Shown here in pieces: positions 1-18,429 of a stretch of 64,000 nt of DNA (position 1 is the stretch's first letter; every line of letters begins with the position of its first letter). The stretch covers positions 5,962,243 through 6,026,242 of the forward strand of contig CP093829.1 in NCBI GenBank assembly GCA_033063855.1, written 5' to 3'. Origin of the DNA: Smittia aterrima. Taxonomy: Eukaryota > Arthropoda > Insecta > Diptera > Chironomidae. The notes beneath the pieces were generated by a model. It was given only the letters and a program-made list of their open reading frames with translations. It made no database searches and was not told the origin of the DNA. Made by a program: the position numbers and the translations under genes.

Positions 1-460
1 AAGTTGGAAGAGTTGTGGTAGTTGTTGGTGCAGCAGTTGTGGTTCGATTGTGATGATGATGATGTCTGTGGTGACCGCCGTGATGTCTGTGAGGGCCATG
101 ATGACGATGCCCATGTCCATGGTGACGTCTCTCTTCGTCTTCATCTTCTCCTTGTCTGACATCAATATCTTCGTCTGATTGCTCAGGTTTATGAGCTCCC
201 TTCTTTTCACCTCGCTTACCGCCTCGTCTTCCGCCACAGCCGCCTCTTCGATGAGGACGTTCAGCAGTGTTTTCGCCTTCTGTTGGAGCAGAGTTTTCTT
301 CTAATTCTGCATCCTCTGCATTTGCAGCAATTTGATTATCATTACGTCGTCTTCCTCTATAACTTTGTTTTCCACCAACTTGCTTCTCTTCGTCATCGTT
401 ATGACGATGCGCACAGATTGCGACAACAAACAAAGCCAAAATTACGATGTGAATTTTCAT
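1..460 (-). CDS. Secreted histidine-rich, mucin-like protein (5' part, runs off the window)
   Basis: The frame is open from an ATG at 460 to the window edge, giving 153 residues with no stop, so the 3' end is missing. It begins with a clear signal peptide (MKIHIVILALFVVAICA), so the product is probably secreted. After it come acidic and Arg-rich stretches, a Gly/Arg segment around residues 68-80 (RRGGCGGRRGGKRG), a run of His-Gly-His and poly-His between about residues 115 and 140, and then a Thr/Pro-rich stretch that could carry O-glycans. A TATA box and an arthropod-type initiator lie just upstream, which supports this start. I do not recognise a named family. His-rich secreted proteins can bind metal or form matrix or silk-like material, but that is only a guess from composition. 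Confidence 0.75.
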   Translation of the reverse strand, partial: MKIHIVILALFVVAICAHRHNDDEEKQVGGKQSYRGRRRNDNQIAANAEDAELEENSAPTEGENTAERPHRRGGCGGRRGGKRGEKKGAHKPEQSDEDIDVRQGEDEDEERRHHGHGHRHHGPHRHHGGHHRHHHHHNRTTTAAPTTTTTLPT

Positions 461-500
461 CTTCTCTTCTCTGATATTTTACTTATTCAAAGTTCTCTAG

Positions 501-540
501 GACACTGATTGAATGAAGCTTAAAACGGCTCGCTTTTATA
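501..540 (-). promoter_or_regulatory. TATA box and initiator of the His-rich gene
   Basis: On the minus strand TATAAAAG starts at 540 and a TCAGTG initiator-like motif has its A at 506, 34 bases downstream. The ATG of the secreted His-rich protein follows at 460, leaving a 5' UTR of about 45 bases. The spacing is slightly long but within reach for a TATA-driven insect promoter. Confidence 0.6.
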
Positions 541-9459
<8,919 letters not shown>

Positions 9460-10423
9460 TCGATGATGATGAAGTTGTTCAATCGCTTTAATACGAATCA
9501 CGATTTGCCAAAAAAAAAAACAGAATGATAAGAAGTTAATGCACCGATAAAAACTTTTGACGAGTCATTGGAGTTTTTCCAGTCGACTCTGTCGTACACT
9601 TGATAGTAATTAGATAAAAAAAAAAGTTTTGAAAGAATAACGACTTAGGCCCGATTAGTTTCCGTTCGTTCTCTCTAACAGAAGCCAAAAGCATTGCCAA
9701 AAATTCAATTCTCCTAACTGTGCAATAGAACGTCAGTCAATCGCCTGTAGATAGTCATTTAAAATAATTTTCCTTCCTCCCTCTCTTCAGCTGCTGACCG
9801 AATTGCATTTAAACGAAAATAGGGAAACAAATTATCAATAACAATTACACCAAACGTAGGTTTTATAAAAATGAATTGGATAAGTTCTATGAACAGAAAA
9901 GAAATTACTTTCGGTTGCGCCAAATGCAAGCTGAACGTTCAATGCTCTCAGATAACGCTTCACGAATCGCTTATGCAATATTCATTCCTTTGATTTATCG
10001 ATCCGAAAATCGATGATTGAAAATAAATTTCTTTCCTGATCAGAATTAAAAACATTTTGATTGGGTCGACGATAAGAGAACAAAATTATTGTAAATGTTG
10101 ATAAGAAAAAAACTTTTTATTTGTTTTCCATTTGAGATAAAAATTCAGACAGAACTCGCTGAAAAATAAAAGAAGTTTAATTAAAGAAAAAAGTTTGGAG
10201 CTTTTAGAGGGAAACCCAAAAAAGAAAAACTTTTTTTATTTCTTTCAGAATGAGACAGACAAATAATTGGTGAGAAAAACTTTTCCCGGTTCGCTAGAAA
10301 ACTACAAAGTAGGAGACTTCAAAGTCTTGCCTTCGATGATGAGGATTTGGATGGGAAAGTTGAACTCGATGAACCTGTTAATTTCTTTTTTTACTTAGCA
10401 ATCTGTTACCATCACCAAAAAAT
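9460..10423. other. Task 3' flank and Sod1 3' flank
   Basis: This convergent intergenic region between the Task and Sod1 genes contains only AT-rich sequence with homopolymer A runs near 9510 and 9620. AATAAA motifs occur on the plus strand (for example near 10020). No coding potential is seen. It probably holds the 3' UTRs of both genes. Confidence 0.5.
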
Positions 10424-11006
10424 TTATTCTTTACAGATGCCAATGACTCCGCAAGCGAGACGAGCTCCAGCGTTTCCAGTTGACTTGCTCAACTCATGTC
10501 CACCATCACCCAAATCATCTTGATCAGCGTGAACGACGACTGTGCGTCCTAAGATGCTCAAGTTGCCAGTTAGAGAGATTTGCTTGTCACTGATATCAAC
10601 AGTTGCTTTTCCTGAATCGTTGGCAACAACATTTCCCAAGTCACCAGCGTGTCTGATAGCGTGAGTTGGACCTCCGTGTTCCTTTCCGTGAGGATTGAAG
10701 TGGGGACCAGCTGACATGCATCCATTTGTGTTATCTCCGAATTCGTGGATGTGGAAGCCATGAAGACCAGCCTTCAATCCAGTGACTTCGCCAGTTACTT
10801 TGACTGGGTCTGATTCACTCTGAAAAGTTAAAAACGTGCAAAGGTCAACAAATGATTATGCAAGTCAACAATCGCGTAGAAGAATATTTAATGGATCCGG
10901 CAAAAATAATGAAGGTCGTCTTGATAATTTCTTAATTACTCACGGCTTGAGTGAAGAAGATTGTTCCTTGGACATCTCCGGCAAGTACGCAAACAGCTTT
11001 CGGCAT
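10424..11006 (-). CDS. Sod1: Cu/Zn superoxide dismutase
   Basis: Two coding exons (10944-11006 and 10424-10819, read on the minus strand) splice in phase 0 to 152 residues, the usual length of cytosolic SOD1. The enzyme turns superoxide into oxygen and hydrogen peroxide. All metal ligands are visible: copper His44, His46, His61 and His118; zinc His61, His69, His78 and Asp81. The disulfide pair Cys55-Cys144 and the active-site Arg141 are also present. There is no signal peptide, which fits the cytosolic form. The C-terminus reads GICKE rather than the usual Ala at that position, adding a cysteine (Cys150). The gene is head-to-head with a zinc-finger gene, with 183 bp between start codons. Confidence 0.96.
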
Positions 11007-11189
11007 TTTGATAATTTTCTCTTGATTTGGAATGTTCTAGACTTCAATTTAAAGAATTCTTTTGCGTTGAAAATATTCCGCACGGCACCAAAAAAGAATT
11101 TCAATGTCTTCAACAAACAAAGTCAGGTAAACGACGTTCCGACGCAATCAAACAAACTCGCGAGTTTTATAAAATTCAGTTTGTTTACG
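11007..11189. promoter_or_regulatory. Shared divergent promoter of Sod1 and the 14-finger ZAD gene
   Basis: Only 183 bp separate the Sod1 start codon (minus strand, 11006) from the ATG of the zinc-finger gene at 11190. Both 5' UTRs and core promoters must lie here or overlap the neighbouring transcript. I see no clear TATA box on either strand. Confidence 0.5.
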
Positions 11190-12986
11190 ATGAACGTAGA
11201 AAATTGTTGTCGAGTCTGCCTTGAAGAACTCTTCTGCAACACTGGCTACAATCTTCAAGAATTCATCGGCGAGTCGACTATCAGTGAATTAATGAAGAAA
11301 ATTTGTGGAGACATCAACGTAAATAGATTTTTTTGTGATTTCGGCTTTTAGATTTAATTTTGTTTTGATTTTTAGCTTGAAAACAAACCTGACGTGATCT
11401 GTGGAAATTGTTTGGCTCAACTAAAGTCTTCGTGTGAATTCAAACAGAAGTGCGAAACTTCTGATTTGTTTCTTAAAAACATCAACTTTGAAAGAAAATT
11501 TCAAATCTTCGACGATGACGACAACAGAACGATCGACGACTTCATTGATACGAATCTCTTCGATATTTTGGATCCTGATTACATCAGTGAACCAACAGAA
11601 GATGATCTCAAGCCAGAATTTGATAGTTTAGACTCAAAGACTCAGACAGAATTCAAGTTGGAAAGCAAAGAAACTCAATGTGACTACAAAGGACAAAGCA
11701 GTGAGAAGCGAAAATATTTAAGGAACTTAGCGAGATCAATCATCAAATGCTCGAACTGCTCAGAGACATTCTCAGGACCATCAAAGTTAATTCAACATGC
11801 CAAAGACGTTCATCAAGATATCAAACCATTCAAGTGTCTTCATCCAGATTGCAATCGCAGCTATCAAAATCCCAAAGCATTGAAAGTTCATCGAAAGCTT
11901 CATCTTGTCGAGCGACCTTTCAAATGCGATGAGTGTCATTCATCATTCCATGTCAAGGCAAATCTTCTCTCTCATCTTAGAATCCACACGGGCGAGAAGT
12001 TTAAATGTAATGTCGCTGATTGCGATAAATCGTTCAGCACTCTCAGTTACTTCAAGCAACACCAACTTCTTCACATTCACGGAAATAACATTCCACGTCC
12101 TTTCATGTGTTCCTTTCTTGGCTGTAAAAAGTCGTTTCCTGACAAAAATTCTCATCGATCTCATCAAATGATTCATGAAGATAAGAAACTCAGTTGTGAG
12201 ATTTGTTCAAGCAAATTCCGAACGAAGCAAAGCTTGAAAATTCATTATCTCAAACACACAGACATCAAGCAATTCACTTGTCACATCTGCGGAATTCTTT
12301 TCAAATACAAAAGTCAATGCTTCGATCACGTTCGAGCTCACACAGCTAAACGAGAGTTCGAGTGCTTCCATTGTTCGAAGATGTTCATCAAGAAAGCTCT
12401 TCTTGCGGCTCACATGCAAACTCATCTGTCAGTTCGATCATTTAGTTGTAAAGAGTGCAACAAATCGTTCAAAACTTACAATTGTTTGTATGCTCATCGA
12501 AGACGACATCAAGAGAAGATTGCAAAGTTCTCCTGCGCGTCTTGTGATAGACACTTCACTTCACGATCTGATCTAACGAATCATCTACGAACTCACACGC
12601 AGGAGAAGAAATTCGCTTGTCACGTCGAGGGATGTTCAAAGGTTTTCATTCACAAAGCAAATCTCAACGTTCACATTCGATCTCACAATGAGACAGAAGG
12701 ATTTGAATGCGACATTTGTAGGAAGAGTCTCGCGAACTCAAACGCTCTTCGAGTTCATCTCAACAAAGTTCACAAGGCTGAGAAGAAATTCGCTTGTTCT
12801 TCCTGTACAATGAAGTTCGCGAGTCCTCAACTTCTAAGAATCCACGAAAACTCTCACAAACCGAAGAAATTCGCGTGCACATTGTGCAATCAAAGATACA
12901 ATTTCGCAGCTGATCTAACTCGTCATTTAGAGAAAATGCATCAAGACAGACCAGGAGCCGCAAAAAAAGATATTTCAGTTACTTAA
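11190..12986 (+). CDS. ZAD-C2H2 zinc-finger protein with 14 fingers
   Basis: Exon 1 (11190-11318) and exon 2 (11376-12986) join in phase 0 to 579 residues. The N-terminus is a zinc-finger-associated domain: CCRVC near residues 5-9 and the second cysteine pair CGNC in the region encoded at 11397-11411, with the intron inside the domain as in many fly ZAD genes. An acidic linker follows. Then 14 C2H2 fingers run in tandem from about residue 157 to the end, some with long Cys spacing (CX4C, as in CLHPDC and CNVADC) and some linked by short TGEKF-like linkers. It should be a nuclear DNA-binding factor; ZAD mediates dimerisation in this arthropod-specific family. The individual orthologue is not recognised. 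Confidence 0.9.
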
Positions 12987-13100
12987 AAATAAATCCTTTT
13001 TTACCTGAAAATAATTTTAACGAATTTTTGTCTTTCAAACTCGAGTCGTTGAAAATAAATTCAGTCGAACGCACTCGAATCAACAACAAACAAAAAAAAA

Positions 13101-14086
13101 ATGAGCAGCGATTTAATTAAATTATGCCGAGCTTGCGGCAAGAAAAATTACGTTTTCTGTAACGTAAGCCATGAAGTGATCTTGAGGCTGCTGAAGTTCG
13201 TTCCTGGATTGGTAAGATCCGAAAGTTTTCACTCAAAACTTTTTACTGAAAATTTTTGTTTACAATTTTTTAGATCGAAATGGAAGAAACTAAATTGCCA
13301 CCGGATATCTGCGTTGAATGTTTTCAAATGATTAAAACACTTGTTTTCAACATCGAAGGAATCTCTGATATGCAGAAGATCTTGAAAATTCAATGTGGAT
13401 CGAGTTTGGAAGCGCAAGCGACTCCTGTCGAAAGCAAAAAGCGTTCTCTGGTCGAAGATATTAGAAGAAAATACACAAACATCAAGTTCAGAAAGATTGA
13501 AGCTGGTTCAACGAATGAAGAGACTTCTGATGACTTACCAATTGTGAAGAAAGTTCTAGAGAAATCTCCAGTAAAGAATCTATCACCACCATCAACTCCA
13601 AAGACTCAAGAAAAGGAAAAGTCCATACCAAGCACAAATTCAAGTTCTCCACAAACCAAGACAGAGCCAAAACCAAAAAAGGCTTTCATGTGCATCACTT
13701 GTACTGAAAAATTCACTCAGTTCTCAGATCTCGAGTCTCACCTCAAAAATTGCAAGTCAACTACAAATCAACAGTACAAATGCTTTTGTGGGAAAGTTCT
13801 CAAGTCCAAACCTGATCTCAGTGTTCACATTAGCGTCGTTCACAAACAAAATAAACAGCAACACATCTGCAGCACCTGCAAGAAAGTCTTCTCATCGCTT
13901 GCCAATCTTCAAAATCATGTCATGATGATCCACAACAAGTCTCCACATGGGAAATTGAAAGGAAGTTACATGTGTCACATTTGCGATGAGAAATTCACCG
14001 AACTCGAGACACTTATAGCACATCGACAAAGTACTCACACAATCGCGAAGAAATTGGCAATCACAAAAAAGTCAATAGAAACTTAA
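13101..14086 (+). CDS. Second ZAD zinc-finger protein (short, 4 fingers)
   Basis: Exon 1 (13101-13211) and exon 2 (13274-14086) join in phase 0 to 307 residues. The N-terminal ZAD shows LCRACG at residues 8-13 and the second cysteine pair CVEC after the intron, at the same relative place as in the gene just upstream. The middle is a low-complexity Ser/Pro/Lys linker. The C-terminal part has four zinc fingers. The first ends in Cys rather than His (HLKNCKS), a C2HC finger, and the second has a tight CFC pair. The gene starts 114 bp after the stop of the 14-finger ZAD gene, so the pair probably arose by tandem duplication followed by strong divergence. A nuclear DNA-binding role is inferred from the family. 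Confidence 0.85.
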
Positions 14087-14509
14087 GAGTGCAAAATGCA
14101 AATCTTTATTTTTTAGACAAAAAAGTTTTCTCTCTTACAATCTATTATGTGCGCCCCTGGACGGATCAAGTCGTATGGCTTATGATGAACGATTATCTAG
14201 CTCTACTTCATTGCACAATGCAAGTTTTGTGGGGTCAACACATGTTTCTAAGTCACTAAATTTAATTAACTTTCATTAAAGAAAAAGTTTCATGCCTTTT
14301 GGACGGAATTGTTTCAAAAGATTCTAATCTTATAAAATCTACGAACATAATTTGAGAGTTTTGTTTTTTTCATTTGAATGAGATTAATAAAAGCAGAATT
14401 AATATTGGAAATTGCGAGAGATTCTCATTGATATGCACAATTAAGTGGTGGAAGTATTTGTTTGAACTTTCTTGTTATGCGCGTCAATTTAAAGCTTTCA
14501 ATGATCAGA
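14087..14509. other. Convergent 3' region between ZAD gene and tetraspanin
   Basis: AT-rich sequence with no coding signal. It should hold the 3' UTRs of the two converging genes. An AATAAA-like motif is visible on the plus strand near 14387. Confidence 0.4.
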
Positions 14510-15662
14510 TTATTCGATCATGTTGAAGAACATGCACGAGAAGATCATACCGAAGAGCATTAAAACCGCTACGATGATTCCTGATGCTCCGATAACAGCA
14601 GCACGCTCACGAATGAACCAGGAGCCAACCTCGTAACATCCTTTCGGATAAACGTTCGAGAGAGTTGGGTTGTCTTGGCAAGGCTTACGTTGAACTCCGT
14701 CGATTTCCTGGCAACACGAGATTGGAATCTTTCCATACCAATCGCGGAATGTCTCAACACCGCAGCATCTCAAGCGAGTCTGAGTGATGTCCCAAGCTGA
14801 AGTTACTTGACGACGAGTTCCATAAAGTTTGATTGATGAATACATCTCTTGTTTCATCGTCAACTCAACCTTCTCTCTAAATACATAGCCGAGGATTCCA
14901 CCGATGAGCATCGTCACGAAGATCAAAAACAGCAGAATGAAATACTGAAATCGACAAATAAATGAAAATAAAATTATTTACGACTTTGTCCATTGAAGCG
15001 AATCGGGGTCAATGTCAACCGTCAATGGAACCACTGCTAAATCATAATTGAACGGAACGCTAACCGCGCGCCAAATTCGAGCGAGAAATGAATTGTTGTT
15101 CAGGGTCATGGTCGGCAGAAGTCGAAAGTAATCTCGTGAGTGAGAAAACCTAATTGAATTGTGTACGAAAATGGGGAGGGAGAGAGCAAATTGAAAGAGC
15201 GACGAGACTGTGTTTGCGCTTGATGGAGTTTGAAAAGAACATCTGGAAATTGCTTTCCGCATTGCACAACGTTTGACTCTAGCGAATTGTAATTATTGTG
15301 TCGCGCGTGAACTTCACGCGATCAACTTACCGTCAACAGCATGAATTTGACTTCGCGAACAGCCCCGAAGCATCCGAAGAAGGAGAGCAGACAAACAAGG
15401 GCTGAGGTGATGACCAATACGTAGACAGCGCCTGAGAAAAGATTCGTGCCGAGGAGCTCGCTGAGGAAGTTACGGTCGACGAGCGTGATTACGCCAATCA
15501 CGAACACGCTTAAACCTCCGATCTGCAAGTGAGAATAAAACTCTCTGAGAACCTGTTTCAGTTAAAAAGTTCATTGTAACTTACGAAAATGATCAAGTTG
15601 CTGATAAACATTCCATACTTGACGACTTGCGAGCAACAATCCATACGCCCACCTACTCCCAT
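14510..15662 (-). CDS. Tsp74F: Tetraspanin, Tsp74F-type
   Basis: Three coding exons (15585-15662, 15331-15522, 14510-14944) splice in phase 0 to 234 residues. The start MGVGGRMDCCSQVVKY, with palmitoylation-type cysteines, precedes TM1. TM2 is followed by a short cytoplasmic loop, then TM3, the large extracellular loop and TM4 ending in FNMIE. The large loop has the hallmark CCG motif, a second CC pair (SCCQE) and two further cysteines (PC, GC), giving the six-cysteine pattern. Tetraspanins organise membrane microdomains with integrins and other partners. Assignment to the fly Tsp74F group (related to vertebrate CD151/TSPAN11) rests on the N-terminus, the LLGTNLFSGAVYVL segment and the FSCMFFNMIE tail as I remember them. 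Confidence 0.85.
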
Positions 15663-16702
15663 TTTGATAACTGCGAATTAAATAATTTTCGATTACAATT
15701 GTGATGACGAAGGTTTTGTTTACGTTCTCGAATGAATGTTTGATGCGCGCGCGTGAATTTGTTTTGATATTCTTTTTAATTATTTCACTATGGCAACGTG
15801 AATCATAAAGCAGTAACGAATCGGGGTAGATGATCGAGATTACTATTCTCAAGGTTGTAAAGATTTATCTGCGGTTTCAATTAGAATTTATAAAGTAATC
15901 ATTTAGCAAATAATCGAGAAGAAAAGGCTTTGATTGAATTTATTTTGTAGGAGGGTCAATCCGGTCAAGCAAAATTTTGCGATTGATCTGTTAACAGGTG
16001 AAATCTCAACTCCCAATCAACATGATCACGATGGAATTCTCAGATCCGTTTATATGATTCACACTTCGAAGTAAAAGTTCTGCTAATTGCATTGTTAATT
16101 AACAAGTTTGAGCCCTACGGTCCGCGCCCTGATTGCGTCACCTGTGTTAGCCACTCACACTCACAACACTTTCTTCAGGTGGGACCAAACAAAACTTTCT
16201 TAGATGTTGTTCACTTAAATCGACTCCGAGATCAGCTGAATTGTGAAACAATTTAATTATTATTTCAGTAATTGAGTCATACTCGCTATGTAAATGAACA
16301 AACTGATGAGTAATCCAATAAGATTTCGAAAGGAATTTCGATGGAGCGCGTTACTTTGAGCTTCTAACAAGAAATTATATCCACGTCTTGAACTTACTTC
16401 GATTGATTCACTTTTGACCTTAAACGATGACGACGGAAATGACTTGAATTTCCGAAATGAAATGGATCGCGAAACTAATAGGAATGATGTCGAAAAGTAA
16501 AATAATTACGGAGACGAGATTGAAACGCGATCAACAAGTTATGACTACTTGAATTCTCATTTGTCGTTAAACTTTTCATATTTTGCAAAATTGTTGGGGT
16601 GCGCAGTTAAGCTTTGTTTTCTTAAAAAGAAACGCTTAAAAATACATTTTTTTGCTAAAATATTAAAAGTACACAAGAAGCTTCAATTAAAAATATCTCA
16701 TC
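15663..16702. other. Divergent intergenic region between tetraspanin and cyclophilin H
   Basis: About 1 kb of AT-rich sequence without coding signal. It holds the promoters of the tetraspanin (minus) and cyclophilin (plus) genes. The open frame at 16549-16815 overlaps the cyclophilin 5' end in another frame and looks spurious. Confidence 0.4.
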
Positions 16703-17402
16703 ATGCCAACCTGGGCTCAAATTCAATCTCAACTGAGACATCCCAACAATCCAGTCGTAAGTTTCATTTAAAAATAGCTGAAAGAGTTTTGTTTACAATC
16801 GTACAAACAATTTAATCGAATGCCAATCGTTTAATTTCAGGTTTTTCTTGATATCGCTGTGGGATCAACTGAGATCGGTCGAATCATTCTTGAGTTGTTT
16901 GCTGATGTTTGTCCAAAGACTGCAGAGAATTTCCGACAGTTTTGTACCGGCGAATACAAACCAAATGGAGGTTCGTTGATTTGTTTAATTACTTCTCATT
17001 AAATGTTCTAATAAAATTCTCTTTCTTTTAGTTCCAATGGGATACAAAGGAGCTTGTTTCCATCGAGTAATCAAAGACTTTATGATACAAGGAGGTGACT
17101 TTGTCCATAACGATGGGACTGGAATTATCAACATTTACAATGGAAACGCATTTCCCGATGAGAACTTCACACTCAAGCACGACACAGCTGGACTCCTGAG
17201 CATGGCGAACAGTGGAAAAGACACAAACGGCTGTCAGTTCTTCATTACTTGCGCTAAATGTAATTTCCTCGATAACAAACACGTCGTGTTTGGTCGAGTT
17301 ATTGATGGATTGCTGATAGTTCGTAAGATCGAGAATGTCCCAATCGGATCCAATAACAAACCTCGTCTGTCGATCACCATAAGTCAATGTGGACAAATGT
17401 AA
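16703..17402 (+). CDS. PPIH: Cyclophilin H (PPIH), spliceosomal peptidyl-prolyl isomerase
   Basis: Three coding exons (16703-16756, 16841-16970, 17032-17402) give 184 residues. It starts [17 protein letters not shown], the PPIH-specific N-terminus, and continues as a single cyclophilin domain: [15 protein letters not shown] with the catalytic Arg, [16 protein letters not shown], and the end ISQCGQM. In other animals PPIH binds the PRPF4/PRPF3 complex of the U4/U6 snRNP and catalyses proline cis-trans isomerisation. The loop that carries a Trp in many cyclophilins reads [11 protein letters not shown] here, with Phe at that position, which would weaken cyclosporin binding. The gene converges on COQ10 with only 45 bp between stop codons. 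Confidence 0.95.
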
Positions 17403-17447
17403 TCGTTCAAATAAAACTTTCTTTATTTTGTCAAAATGAAATTGTCA
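17403..17447. terminator. Shared 45-bp convergent polyadenylation region
   Basis: The PPIH stop codon (ends 17402) and the COQ10 stop codon (minus strand, from 17450) leave 45 bp. An AATAAA lies on the plus strand at 17410-17415 and another on the minus strand at 17422-17427, forming a near-palindromic bidirectional poly(A) element. Cleavage for each gene must occur inside or past the other gene's coding end, so the mature mRNAs probably overlap. Confidence 0.65.
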
Positions 17448-18251
17448 TTATCGCACTTTGCTAGTCGCTTCAAGGACGTGGCTTTTGATCGTTGGTTTAC
17501 CAAACCTTTCTTCAGCTTCATCAATGAAAGCTTTCTCCATTTGAACTACAAGTTGGTCGAAGAAAAAATTCGCAAGATGTGAGTGAATAGCAGATTTGAA
17601 CTGGAAGGACACGGCGAAATCGATGACACATGATTGAGGAATATCTTTAACGCCAGGTGAGAAGCGCCAATGATTTAGTAAATAACTAAAGAGACGACCA
17701 TCACTGCACTCAGCTTTGACTAGATTCGGCTTTACGAGTGTTACACTCGATGTGTACTTCTCATTAATTGGCGGAAATCCAATGACAAGGTCAGCTGTTA
17801 GAAATCCATCTTTCCTGTTATAAACCATCGACTTCTTACAAAATGGAACGAACTTGTAATAATTCTCGACATCCGCAACAACTGAGTACATTTGCTCCAT
17901 TGAGTATCTAAAATAAGAAAAGAAAATATCAGGAAAGGTTTCTTCAAGGTTGTCGACGAGTCAGTGAAAGATTAAGAAAGTAGTTCAAGGTTGCAAAGCT
18001 AAGATAACTTACCCCACCAGCTGTTTCCCCTCAAACTCTCTTCTCTTCTTCATTTGTGTCAGTGCTGAGAAGTCAAGGAGATTGCTATTCGTATGATGAA
18101 TGCTTCTTTTCGACCTAAGAACATTAAAAACCCGAAATAAAATATCAAAGGTCAACACATTTAAATAAAGAATCTCTCACATTTGACATGATGCTGATGA
18201 TGAAGCTCGCAGGATTACTCGAAAACTACTCGGAAGTTTATTTGCTGCCAT
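17448..18251 (-). CDS. Coq10: Coenzyme Q-binding protein COQ10, mitochondrial
   Basis: Three coding exons (18181-18251, 18013-18114, 17448-17907) splice in phase to 210 residues. The first about 40 residues are basic and Ser-rich (MAANKLPSSFRVILRASSS), a likely mitochondrial presequence. The rest is a START/polyketide-cyclase domain: YSMEQMYSVVADVENYYKFVPFC at the start of exon 3, SYLLNHWRF in the middle and the C-terminal helix around FFDQLVVQMEKAFIDEAEERF. The family binds coenzyme Q in the inner membrane and is needed for its use in respiration. The gene is head-to-head with PGAP3, with 178 bp between start codons. Confidence 0.93.
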
Positions 18252-18429
18252 CGTTGCCCTTGTCCTTAAATTTAACTAAATTGACTAAAACGAAATTCTT
18301 GTTGTTCTTCTGTAATTTTTCTTCTTCTTAAATTGCTCAAGTTGTTTTTCCCTCATCGAACAGTCTAACGAAGTTTTAATGATTTTCTTTCTCAAAGTGT
18401 TATCACCAAAATATTCTTAGAACGGAGAG
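18252..18429. promoter_or_regulatory. Shared divergent promoter of COQ10 and PGAP3
   Basis: These 178 bp separate the two start codons. The sequence is AT-rich and shows no TATA box. Both transcripts must start in or close to it. Confidence 0.45.

Noticed and set aside
10836..11351. 171-residue frame running into the ZAD gene
   Set aside because: It runs through the Sod1 first exon in antisense. Only the part from 11190 has ZAD content, so the ATG at 11190 is preferred.
14978..15262. 94-residue minus-strand frame inside a tetraspanin intron
   Set aside because: The tetraspanin exons join in phase without it, and it has no domain content.
17028..17396. 122-residue antisense frame in PPIH
   Set aside because: It is the mirror of the cyclophilin exon and has no family resemblance.
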